Below, in pieces: positions 1 through 6,938 of a stretch of 9,111 nt of DNA; positions within the stretch are counted from its first letter, which is position 1; every line of letters begins with the position of its first letter. Source of the stretch: Candidatus Omnitrophota bacterium. GTDB lineage: Bacteria; Omnitrophota; Gorgyraeia; JAHIPI01. The DNA is taken from positions 1 through 9,111 of the forward strand of contig JAUWWU010000024.1 of assembly GCA_030616695.1 (NCBI GenBank). Direction: 5' to 3'. The translations under genes were made by a program, and so were the position numbers. Under the pieces are notes generated by a model. It had not been told where the DNA came from. It searched no databases and saw nothing but the letters and a program-made list of their open reading frames with translations.

Positions 1-482
1 CCCACGAATTCCACGGGGACCCCGGCTTTTTTGTAAATCTCAGCCTCAAATTTAAATAAGACTATTATTTTTTCGACGCATTGCTTAATCTTTTGTATCC
101 TGCCTTTTCCCCATGCCCAGACTTGGGGGCTTATGTAATATACAACCTTTACCCCTCGTTTTTTTAGCGCCTTCGCAAGCCTCAGGTTAAACCCGGGATA
201 ATCGACGAGTATTACAAGGTCGGCCTTTTCTTCTTCGACCTTGCGCAGGAAAGAAAAAAACATCTCTTTTATCTTTCTGAGATGTTTGAGGATGTCCACC
301 AGGCCTATGATCGCGAGTTCATCCGTCCTGTAGAATAACCGGACGCCGGCGGCAGCCATATTTGCGCCGCCGATACCCATAAGCGATATGCCGGGGTCTA
401 TTTTTCTTATTTCTCCGGCGAGCTTTGAGGCGTGCAGATCGCCCGATGGCTCTCCGGCCACCAAGAAGACCTTCTTACTCAT
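1..482 (-). CDS. lpxB: Lipid-A-disaccharide synthase, N-terminal 160 residues (cut by window edge)
   Basis: LpxB (GT19 family) is a peripheral inner-membrane glycosyltransferase. It joins UDP-2,3-diacylglucosamine to lipid X to form the lipid A disaccharide. Reading leftward from the ATG at 482-480, the protein begins MSKKVFLVAGEPSGDLHA, the family's hallmark start. It continues with GIGGANMAAAG (about residues 38-48), DYPGFNLRLAKALKKRGV, YYISPQVWAWGKGRI and, near the edge, FEAEIYKKAGVPVEFVG. All of these are conserved LpxB segments. The usual length is about 380 residues, so the C-terminal part with most of the UDP-sugar site lies beyond base 1. The start overlaps the stop of the upstream dehydrogenase by 8 bases (ATGAGTAA), implying translational coupling. 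An AAAGG Shine-Dalgarno-like stretch lies 9 bases before the ATG. Identity is very secure; only the missing end is unknown. Confidence 0.96.
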   Translation of the reverse strand, partial: MSKKVFLVAGEPSGDLHASKLAGEIRKIDPGISLMGIGGANMAAAGVRLFYRTDELAIIGLVDILKHLRKIKEMFFSFLRKVEEEKADLVILVDYPGFNLRLAKALKKRGVKVVYYISPQVWAWGKGRIQKIKQCVEKIIVLFKFEAEIYKKAGVPVEFV

Positions 483-1401
483 TTAATTTGGCCTTTATCT
501 GTTTGGTGATATCTATTGCTACGCTGAGCGCTTCACGGGCCTCTTCCCCGGAAACTATGGGTTTTTTATCGTCCAACACGCAACGGGCAAAGGATTCAAG
601 CTCTTTCTTGAGAGGCTCTCCTTTTTTGATCTTTATTCTCTTCTTCTTAAGGCGGTGGTTCTTTCTTTTGTACAGGACCGCCGATTGCGTCAGATAATTC
701 AGGTGTATATAGGAGTCCTCCTGCGATATCTTTATCGTGCGCGTTGATTTTTTGGTGACGCGGCTGGCGGTAAGGTCGCATATGGCCTTATTGGCAAAGG
801 CGATCCTTACATTCGCCGTATCCTCATGTTCGGAGACTATCTTTACGCCGACCGCCTCTATCTCTTCGACATGGCTTTTTATAAGGCCGAGTATTATATC
901 GATGTCATGTATCATCAGGTCGAGGACTACGCCTATATCGGCGGCGCGTTCGACGAACGGGCCGAGCCTGTGGCATTCTATAAAACGGGGTTTTTTGATA
1001 TACGGCTCAACGGCCCTTACCGCGGAATTAAAACGCTCTATATGGCCCACCTGGATTATGAGATTTTTCTTCTTCGCGATTTCAAGTAATTTATCGGCTT
1101 CTTCGAGGGTCCTTGTGATGGGTTTTTCTATGAGGATGTGTATGCCGTTTGCGAGGCAGTCCCTGGCTATTTTGTAATGGAGAAAGGTGGGGACGGCTAT
1201 ACTTACCGCCTGCACCTTGTCAAATAAATCGCGGTAATCAGTGTAAAATGCGACATGGTATTTCCTGGCTATTTTTCTGCCCCTGTCCTCGCTTGTATCA
1301 CATACCCCAACAAGATTGACACTTTTGAGATTCGAATAGGTCTTTACGTGCTTAGACCCCAGGTGACCCGCGCCTATTACTCCTACGTATAACTTCTCCA
1401 T
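475..1401 (-). CDS. Gfo/Idh/MocA-family NAD(P)-dependent dehydrogenase, possible GnnA-like UDP-sugar 3-oxidase
   Basis: A 308-residue oxidoreductase. It starts with a Rossmann fold (VGVIGAGHLGSKH, GxGxxG at residues 10-15), then the family's active-site EKP (residues 92-94 in LIEKPI), GHIERFN (119-125), and a substrate-side D-L-M-I-H-D motif (161-166). The length is normal for the family. It is the first gene of a minus-strand pair and its stop overlaps the lpxB start by 8 bases. In Acidithiobacillus ferrooxidans, the family member GnnA is encoded beside lipid A genes. It oxidises the 3-position of UDP-GlcNAc so that the aminotransferase GnnB can install an amine for amide-linked acyl chains. 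The same role is plausible here from context, but no aminotransferase is in the window, so the substrate is inference. A consensus-like promoter lies about 75 bases upstream of the start. The ribosome site is weak (GACGG just before the ATG). The family is certain; the specific function is open. Confidence 0.9.
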   Translation of the reverse strand: MEKLYVGVIGAGHLGSKHVKTYSNLKSVNLVGVCDTSEDRGRKIARKYHVAFYTDYRDLFDKVQAVSIAVPTFLHYKIARDCLANGIHILIEKPITRTLEEADKLLEIAKKKNLIIQVGHIERFNSAVRAVEPYIKKPRFIECHRLGPFVERAADIGVVLDLMIHDIDIILGLIKSHVEEIEAVGVKIVSEHEDTANVRIAFANKAICDLTASRVTKKSTRTIKISQEDSYIHLNYLTQSAVLYKRKNHRLKKKRIKIKKGEPLKKELESFARCVLDDKKPIVSGEEAREALSVAIDITKQIKAKLNE

Positions 1402-1474
1402 TTTCCGTCTTTCCCACGTTTTATTCGGCCAAAGTCCTATTGAGCCGGCCGGACAGGGCCCTTAAATTGATAAA

Positions 1475-1503
1475 ATTATACCATTACTATACGCTATAAG
1501 CAA
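1475..1503 (-). promoter_or_regulatory. Sigma70-type promoter for the dehydrogenase-lpxB pair
   Basis: On the minus strand a perfect TATAAT (1480-1475) is preceded by TTGCTT (1503-1498) with a 17-base spacer. This predicts transcription starting near 1468 and a leader of roughly 67 bases before the ATG at 1401. The leader is rich in GGCC-type palindromes (CCGGCCGG at 1445-1452, AGGGCCCT at 1455-1462). The promoter shows the pair has its own start here rather than only reading through from an upstream lipid A gene. Inferred from consensus match only. Confidence 0.6.
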
Positions 1504-1515
1504 GCCAAAATTGCC

Positions 1516-1584
1516 CCCCTATTACGATAGTAGCAATTCCTTGGGGCATAGGAGATGCCCCAAGGAAATAGCTTGTAGTAGGGG
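1516..1584. repeat. Large nested inverted repeat (hairpin-forming) in the divergent intergenic region
   Basis: The core is a perfect 13-base inverted repeat, TTCCTTGGGGCAT (1537-1549) and its exact complement (1555-1567), around a 5-base loop AGGAG. Outside it, CCCCTATTAC (1516-1525) pairs with GTAGTAGGGG (1575-1584) with one G-U wobble. A short AGC/GCT pair (1532-1534 with 1571-1573) lies between. Together this makes a cruciform or RNA hairpin of about 69 bases. No T-tract follows on either strand, so it is not a typical intrinsic terminator. GTAG tetranucleotides occur at 1530-1533 and 1575-1578, loosely recalling REP elements. It could be a dispersed palindromic repeat, a relic of a small mobile element, or a regulatory structure between two divergent promoters. 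Confidence 0.8.
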
Positions 1585-1601
1585 TGCGAATATGATAAAA
1601 T
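1573..1601 (+). promoter_or_regulatory. Candidate weak promoter for msbA
   Basis: TTGTAG (1573-1578) and TAAAAT (1596-1601) are separated by 17 bases. The -10 matches 5 of 6 consensus bases but the -35 only 3 of 6. The -35 lies in the right arm of the large inverted repeat, so folding or protein binding there would affect it. A nearby alternative -10 is TATGAT (1591-1596), which has no good -35. Transcription would begin around 1608, leaving a leader of just over 20 bases. Confidence 0.3.
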
Positions 1602-1603
1602 AC

Positions 1604-1621
1604 ACCACGCGATAAGGTGGT
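1604..1621 (+). promoter_or_regulatory. msbA ribosome-binding site, possibly within a small hairpin
   Basis: AAGGTGG (1614-1620) is the only Shine-Dalgarno-like stretch before the ATG at 1631, with a 10-base spacer, and it supports that start. ACCAC (1604-1608) can pair with GTGGT (1617-1621), which would cover most of the site. The stem is only 5 base pairs, so any regulatory effect is speculative. If transcription starts near 1608, the 5' arm would mostly be missing from the mRNA. Confidence 0.4.
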
Positions 1622-1630
1622 ATTTAAAGC

Positions 1631-3457
1631 ATGAAAGACTATCTTCGATTACTTAAGTTTCTAAGGCCGCACATAGGGATCCTGGTCATTGCAGTCCTTT
1701 TTATGCTGTTGTTCGGCATCTTTGAAAAGGCCTCTTTATGGGCAGTAATCCCCTTTTTCGATAACCTCCTTTCGCGCAAAGAGATAGTAATACCCGGGCA
1801 GCAGTATGTCCCCGCATCCCTGCTGGATTTGGTCGGTAAAATAAATATGCTGGCAAAGGACTCCCCCCTGACACTTTTTTACTGGATCGTAGGGGTATTG
1901 GCCGTTTTATTGCTTTTGCGGGAAGCGACCTCTTTTTTCAAGAATTATTTTATGCGCGACCTGGGCGAAAGGGTCATACGCGACATAAAGGCCAGGATAT
2001 ACGATAAATTTCTTTCGCTGTCTTTAGATTTTTACAGCAAAAACCCGACGGGAAAACTCGTATCCCGCATAACCTATGACGCCACTCTTATACGCGACTC
2101 CATAACAACGGGCCTGACCGATTTATTCGACCAGCCGATACAGATCATCATAGGCCTCGGTGTTGCAATGGCCATGAAATTCTGGTTCAACATCTCCTGG
2201 CTCTTGATCTTTCTCAGTATAATAGTGCTGCCTGCGATATTGTATCCGGTGCGCATTCTCGGTAAAAGGCTTAAGAAGCTCAGCAAGCAGAGCCAGGAAA
2301 AGATGGGCGACATTAATGTTTCGCTTTACGAGACGATATCCGGCATGAGGATCGTAAAGGCATTCTCGATGGAGTCCTATGAAAGCGACAGGTTTAAACA
2401 GCATAATGAAAGGTTTTATAAGCTCAGCATGAAAACAGTGAAGAGGATGGAGATCATAAGCCCGCTGTCGGAATGCGCGATAATCCTGTGCACGGGAATA
2501 GTGATATTGTTAGCCGGAAAAGGCATAGTCGAGGGGACGCTTTCGGCAGGCGCATTCGCCGTATTCATAGGGGCCCTTTCTTTAATAGCCAAACCGGTAA
2601 AGAGGCTGGCAAGGGTATATGCTATATTGCAGACCGCCCTTGCGGCAGGAAAGAGGATTTTCGAAGTCCTCGACGAAGAGTCAAAGGTCATAGAACGGCC
2701 CGATGCAAAGGCCCTGCCTTCTTTTAAAAAGAGCGTTTTGTTTGATAATATAAGCTTTAAATACGACGATGCGGAGGTATTAAAAGGCATATCTTTTGAG
2801 GCCCAAAAAGGCGGGATTATAGCCCTGGTCGGGCCAAGTGGCGTAGGCAAGACTAGTTTAGTTAATCTTATTCCCCGGTTTTACGATGCCACAGACGGCT
2901 CCATCAGTATAGACGGTGTGGACATAAAAGACGCGACACTTAAATCCTTAAGGGACAAAATAGGCATTGTTACGCAGGAGACCATACTTTTCAACGACAC
3001 AGTAAGCGCCAACGTAGGTTACGGCAGTCCGGATAAATTGAACCGGGAAGACATTATCAGGGCCGCGAAGATAGCAAACGCCCATGAATTCATTATGAAG
3101 ATGCCCCAGGGGTATGATACTATTGTTGGCGAGCGCGGTTTCAGACTTTCCGGAGGCGAGAGGCAGAGGCTTGCTATAGCGAGAGCAGTATTTAAAAATC
3201 CGCCTATCCTGATCCTGGATGAGGCCACCTCACAGCTCGATACAGAATCAGAGCTTCTTGTTCAAAACGCGATCGACCGCCTTATGAAGGGAAGGACTGT
3301 ATTTGTGATAGCCCACAGGCTGAGCACGGTCAAAAACGCCACTAAGATCCTGGTTTTGGATAAAGGCAGGCTTGCGGGAGAGGGTCCGCATGACGACCTT
3401 ATGGAGAAGAACAGCCTCTATAAAAGGCTCTATGAAATGCAGTTCAGGGAGAGATGA
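1631..3457 (+). CDS. msbA: MsbA-type ABC exporter (lipid A/lipid flippase), fused membrane and ATPase domains
   Basis: A 608-residue half-transporter expected to act as a homodimer in the inner membrane. The N-terminal exporter membrane domain (about residues 1-340) has hydrophobic segments near 13-32, 82-96, 168-184, 190-206, 281-297 and 304-320. The nucleotide-binding domain follows with an A-loop tyrosine (Y378), Walker A GPSGVGKTS (401-409), Q-loop Q449, signature LSGGERQR (506-513), Walker B ILILD plus catalytic E531, D-loop SQLD, and H-loop H562. All ATPase residues are present, so it should be active. MsbA flips core lipid A to the periplasmic leaflet using ATP. Assignment to that substrate rests on overall resemblance and on lpxB and the dehydrogenase lying divergently upstream; a related lipid or peptide exporter cannot be ruled out. 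The start at 1631 is supported by AAGGTGG ten bases upstream. The rpsB promoter begins 10 bases after its stop. Confidence 0.85.
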   Translation: MKDYLRLLKFLRPHIGILVIAVLFMLLFGIFEKASLWAVIPFFDNLLSRKEIVIPGQQYVPASLLDLVGKINMLAKDSPLTLFYWIVGVLAVLLLLREATSFFKNYFMRDLGERVIRDIKARIYDKFLSLSLDFYSKNPTGKLVSRITYDATLIRDSITTGLTDLFDQPIQIIIGLGVAMAMKFWFNISWLLIFLSIIVLPAILYPVRILGKRLKKLSKQSQEKMGDINVSLYETISGMRIVKAFSMESYESDRFKQHNERFYKLSMKTVKRMEIISPLSECAIILCTGIVILLAGKGIVEGTLSAGAFAVFIGALSLIAKPVKRLARVYAILQTALAAGKRIFEVLDEESKVIERPDAKALPSFKKSVLFDNISFKYDDAEVLKGISFEAQKGGIIALVGPSGVGKTSLVNLIPRFYDATDGSISIDGVDIKDATLKSLRDKIGIVTQETILFNDTVSANVGYGSPDKLNREDIIRAAKIANAHEFIMKMPQGYDTIVGERGFRLSGGERQRLAIARAVFKNPPILILDEATSQLDTESELLVQNAIDRLMKGRTVFVIAHRLSTVKNATKILVLDKGRLAGEGPHDDLMEKNSLYKRLYEMQFRER

Positions 3458-3466
3458 TAAAAACGC

Positions 3467-3494
3467 TTGCAAAGAGCCTGTATTTTGATATAAT
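3467..3494 (+). promoter_or_regulatory. Strong extended -10 promoter of the rpsB-tsf-pyrH-frr operon
   Basis: TTGCAA (3467-3472), a 16-base spacer and a perfect TATAAT (3489-3494) preceded by TG one base upstream (3486-3487) give a strong sigma70-type promoter. Transcription should start near 3501, giving a leader of about 40 bases that ends in AAAGGAGG (3527-3534). This suits a highly expressed ribosomal protein operon. The -10 box lies inside a 15-base palindrome (3485-3499). Confidence 0.75.
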
Positions 3495-3499
3495 ATCAA
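3485..3499. promoter_or_regulatory. 15-base palindrome overlapping the rpsB -10 box
   Basis: TTGATAT-A-ATATCAA is a perfect 7-base inverted repeat around a single central A, covering the whole -10 element. It could be an operator for a dimeric repressor, but it is AT-rich and partly made from the TATAAT consensus itself, so chance symmetry is a real alternative. Confidence 0.35.
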
Positions 3500-3541
3500 G
3501 ACCTATTAGAGGGATAATTACACCAAAAAGGAGGAAAAAAG

Positions 3542-4456
3542 TTGGAATTGAATAATCAGACATTAATAAAACAGTTGCTTGAATCAGGGGTCCATTTCGG
3601 CCACCAGAAGAATAAATGGAACCCCAAGATGAGGGACTATATATTCAGTGAGAAGAGCGGTGTATATATAATAGACCTTCAAAAGACGGTGGTGTTCCTT
3701 TTAGAGGCATGTAATTTCCTGCATGACGTAGCCGCTAAAGGCGGAAGCATCTTATTTGTAGGCACCAAAAAACAGGCGCAGGACATCATAAGGGAGGCCG
3801 TCGATAAAAGCGGCATGTTTTACGTGGTCAACAGGTGGCTCGGAGGCCTCCTTACGAATTTTGAGACCGTCAGAAAGAGCGTCGCCAGGTACGATAAGAT
3901 AGAAAATATGAAAACGGACGGCACCTTTGATAAACTTTCAAAAAAGGAAGTCTCGCAGCTTAACAAAGAACTCGTGAAATTGAGTAAAAATCTCAAGGGT
4001 GTCCGCGAGATGAAAAAACTTCCCACAGCCATTTTTATCATAGACCCGCACAGGGAGATCATTGCCGTAAAGGAAGCGAGAAAACTTAAGATCCCCATTG
4101 TTGCCCTGATCGACACAAACTGCGATCCGGATATGATAGATTACGTCATCCCCGGAAACGACGATGCCATCCGCTCCATAAGACTGATAACGAGTATTGT
4201 CCTTGATTTTGTGCTGAAAGGTAAGGAAAAATTCGCGCTTGAAGGGAAGAAAGCGGAGAAAGCGGAGAAAACGGTTAAGGCGGAAAAGGAAAAAACCCCT
4301 GCTGTTCCGGAAGAATCCAAAGAGGAGGGCGCGCCGGATAAGTTAGTGGAGGATGCCGACGAAATAGCAAAGCGGTTTAAGCACGGAAAAAAAGAGGAAA
4401 AGATAGAAGAAGAAAAGACAATAAAACGTAAAACCACTACCAAGAGGAAGGTATAG
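3542..4456 (+). CDS. rpsB: 30S ribosomal protein S2 with charged C-terminal extension
   Basis: S2 is a small-subunit protein bound at the head-body junction and needed for S1 recruitment. This 304-residue copy opens with [15 protein letters not shown] and [12 protein letters not shown]. It has YIIDLQKTV (42-50), FVGTKKQAQ (72-80), [14 protein letters not shown] (97-110), a [19 protein letters not shown] segment (161-179) and [30 protein letters not shown] (184-213). All are S2 hallmarks. Typical S2 ends near residue 230-240; here about 70 extra residues follow, rich in Lys and Glu ([15 protein letters not shown]). They end in a very basic tail and look disordered. The start is a TTG: AAAGGAGG ends 7 bases before it, while the next in-frame TTG at 3548 would be 13 bases away. 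First gene of the translation operon. Confidence 0.97.
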   Translation: MELNNQTLIKQLLESGVHFGHQKNKWNPKMRDYIFSEKSGVYIIDLQKTVVFLLEACNFLHDVAAKGGSILFVGTKKQAQDIIREAVDKSGMFYVVNRWLGGLLTNFETVRKSVARYDKIENMKTDGTFDKLSKKEVSQLNKELVKLSKNLKGVREMKKLPTAIFIIDPHREIIAVKEARKLKIPIVALIDTNCDPDMIDYVIPGNDDAIRSIRLITSIVLDFVLKGKEKFALEGKKAEKAEKTVKAEKEKTPAVPEESKEEGAPDKLVEDADEIAKRFKHGKKEEKIEEEKTIKRKTTTKRKV

Positions 4457-4458
4457 TA

Positions 4459-5776
<1,318 letters not shown>

Positions 5777-5779
5777 CGT

Positions 5780-6343
5780 ATGAATACGGTCAAGGAAATA
5801 TTGCACGATGTCGAGAGTAAGATGAAAAAGACTGTGGAAGCGACACATAGGGAGTTTAATACTATAAGGACCGGCAGGGCCTCAGTTGCGCTTGTTGAGG
5901 GCCTGAGGGTATCATACTATGGGCAGGATGTGCCGTTGCGGCAGCTCGCCGGCATATCAACGCCTGATGCCAAACTGGTCGTTATACAGCCATGGGATCC
6001 GAAATCGTTGGGCGAAATCGAAAAAGCGGTTTTAAAATCGGATGTAGGTATTATGCCTACGAACGACGGCAAGATCATAAGGCTAAGTATACCCCCTCTG
6101 ACGCAGGAAAGAAGAGAAGAGCTTGTAAAGGTCCTCAAGAAGATGGCGGAGGACGGAAAGGTGTCTCTGCGCACCGCGCGGCACGCCGCCAATGGTATGG
6201 TCGATAAACTCGAAAAGGAAAAAAAGATCGGCGAGGACGAAAAATTCAAAGGGCATAGTGACATACAGAAGCTTATTGAAAAGTATTCCGAAGAGATGGA
6301 CAAGCTGTTAAAGACAAAAGAAGAAGAGATCACCAGCCATTAA
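5780..6343 (+). CDS. frr: Ribosome recycling factor
   Basis: RRF works with EF-G to split post-termination ribosomes. The 187-residue protein has the expected size. It carries FNTIRTGRAS (26-35), the small-domain strands around VSYYGQDVPLRQLAGI (44-59), IQPWDPKSL (69-77), IRLSIPPLTQERREELVK (100-117) and the helix KMAEDGKVSLRTARHAAN (121-138) with the basic residues that contact 23S rRNA. It begins three bases after the pyrH stop. AAGGAG (5768-5773) abuts that stop and sits 6 bases before the ATG, a well-placed ribosome site that also suggests coupling. It is the last gene of the cluster; the usual downstream lipid genes (uppS, cdsA) are not here. Confidence 0.97.
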   Translation: MNTVKEILHDVESKMKKTVEATHREFNTIRTGRASVALVEGLRVSYYGQDVPLRQLAGISTPDAKLVVIQPWDPKSLGEIEKAVLKSDVGIMPTNDGKIIRLSIPPLTQERREELVKVLKKMAEDGKVSLRTARHAANGMVDKLEKEKKIGEDEKFKGHSDIQKLIEKYSEEMDKLLKTKEEEITSH

Positions 6344-6408
6344 TCCGTATTCTGTCGTCCGTATTCAGTATTCCGCATGGTATACGGTATACGGAATACG
6401 GTATACGG
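6344..6408. repeat. Heptamer repeat array in inverted orientation between frr and tRNA-Lys
   Basis: From 6344 the sequence divides into 7-base units: TCCGTAT, TCTGTCG, TCCGTAT, TCAGTAT, TCCGCAT (to 6378). After GG come TATACGG, TATACGG, AATACGG and TATACGG (6381-6408). The right units are close complements of the left ones, so the array is a diverging inverted repeat. The best long pairing is 6359-6375 with 6385-6401, 15 of 17 pairs around a 9-base loop. GTATAC palindromes recur at 6380, 6387 and 6401 with 7-base phase. No T-run follows, so a standard intrinsic terminator is unlikely, although the hairpin may protect the frr mRNA end. It contains TATACG boxes but no clear -35, so I cannot point to a tRNA promoter. 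Confidence 0.75.
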
Positions 6409-6415
6409 AACAAGT

Positions 6416-6491
6416 GGGCCGCTAGCTCATCTGGTAGAGCACCGCCCTTTTAAGGCGGGCGTGGAAGGTTCGAGTCCTTCGCGGCTCACCA
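6416..6491 (+). tRNA. tRNA-Lys, anticodon UUU, CCA encoded
   Basis: A complete cloverleaf of 76 bases. The acceptor stem GGGCCGC (6416-6422) pairs with GCGGCTC (6481-6487) with one G-U. The D stem is GCTC/GAGC (6425-6428, 6437-6440). The anticodon stem CCGCC/GGCGG (6442-6446, 6454-6458) encloses the loop CTTTTAA, with anticodon TTT at 6449-6451. A 5-base variable region follows, then the T stem GAAGG/CCTTC around TTCGAGT. The discriminator is A6488, followed by genomic CCA (6489-6491). The TTT anticodon decodes AAA and AAG, so lysine. The archease gene begins 22 bases downstream on the same strand. Confidence 0.97.
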
Positions 6492-6513
6492 CTAATATTC
6501 CTCTTTCAAAAAC

Positions 6514-6930
6514 ATGAAACCGTTTGAGATCCTAAACCATACTGCCGATATCAGAATCAGGGCCTACGGAAAAGACCTGAAAGAGCTGTTCCGGAACACC
6601 GCCTTCGGCATGTGCACCATCCTGGCGGACCTTGAAGGCATAACCACGTCAACAGAGTTGGAAATAAAGGCCTCAGCGCCGGACGCCGAAGAGCTCCTTA
6701 TAGAATGGCTGGACGAACTGCTTTATAATTTCTACACCAAGCACATAATATTCAGCGAATTCAACATCACGGAACTGACCGATACCGAATTGACCGCCAG
6801 GGTAAAAGGCCGCTTCGTAGGAGAAAACAAAAACAGGCTCAAGACAGAGATCAAAGCGGCAACTCGCCACGACCTGCATATAGAAAAAAAAGAAGACCAT
6901 TATGAAGTCCAAATTGTCTTTGACGTCTGA
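6514..6930 (+). CDS. Archease, activator of the RtcB RNA ligase
   Basis: Archease is a small protein that helps RtcB become guanylylated and turn over. The 138-residue sequence starts with the family signature FEILNHTADIRIRAYG (residues 4-19, with metal-binding D12). It contains APDAEELLIEWLDELLYNF (55-73) and ends RHDLHIEKKEDHYEVQIVFDV with the conserved penultimate D137. The length is typical for the family. rtcB follows 8 bases later, the expected partnership. The start is fixed by the N-terminal signature. The 22 bases between the tRNA CCA and the ATG hold no Shine-Dalgarno sequence, so either the mRNA is released with a very short leader by tRNA 3' processing or initiation is SD-independent. 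A promoter specific to this gene is not visible. Confidence 0.95.
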   Translation: MKPFEILNHTADIRIRAYGKDLKELFRNTAFGMCTILADLEGITTSTELEIKASAPDAEELLIEWLDELLYNFYTKHIIFSEFNITELTDTELTARVKGRFVGENKNRLKTEIKAATRHDLHIEKKEDHYEVQIVFDV

Positions 6931-6938
6931 GATGTCTT

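Noticed and set aside
425..1177. Plus-strand open frames opposite the dehydrogenase (425-697, 737-1177, 826-1089)
   Set aside because: They lie antisense to a clearly conserved gene, show no recognisable domain and have no ribosome site; they are shadows of its codon pattern.
1445..1462. CCGGCCGG and AGGGCCCT palindromes in the dehydrogenase leader
   Set aside because: Short GC palindromes of 8 bases; they may form weak leader structure, but nothing identifies them as an operator or riboswitch.
1537..1567. Bidirectional intrinsic terminator at the 13-base perfect stem
   Set aside because: No T-tract on either side, and both flanking genes point away from it, so no transcript is expected to end there.
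5917..6333. Long minus-strand open frame opposite frr (138 codons)
   Set aside because: Serine/phenylalanine-rich translation typical of antisense to Lys/Glu-rich coding sequence; frr itself is unmistakable.
6359..6401. Intrinsic terminator after frr
   Set aside because: A hairpin of 15 of 17 pairs is possible, but no T-run follows, so I list it as a repeat and not as a terminator.
6344..6408. CRISPR array
   Set aside because: Units are 7 bases with no spacers, and there are no cas genes; it is a short-period repeat.
6402..6415. TATACG as -10 box for tRNA-Lys
   Set aside because: It is one of several repeat copies and has no acceptable -35 at the proper distance, so it cannot be singled out.
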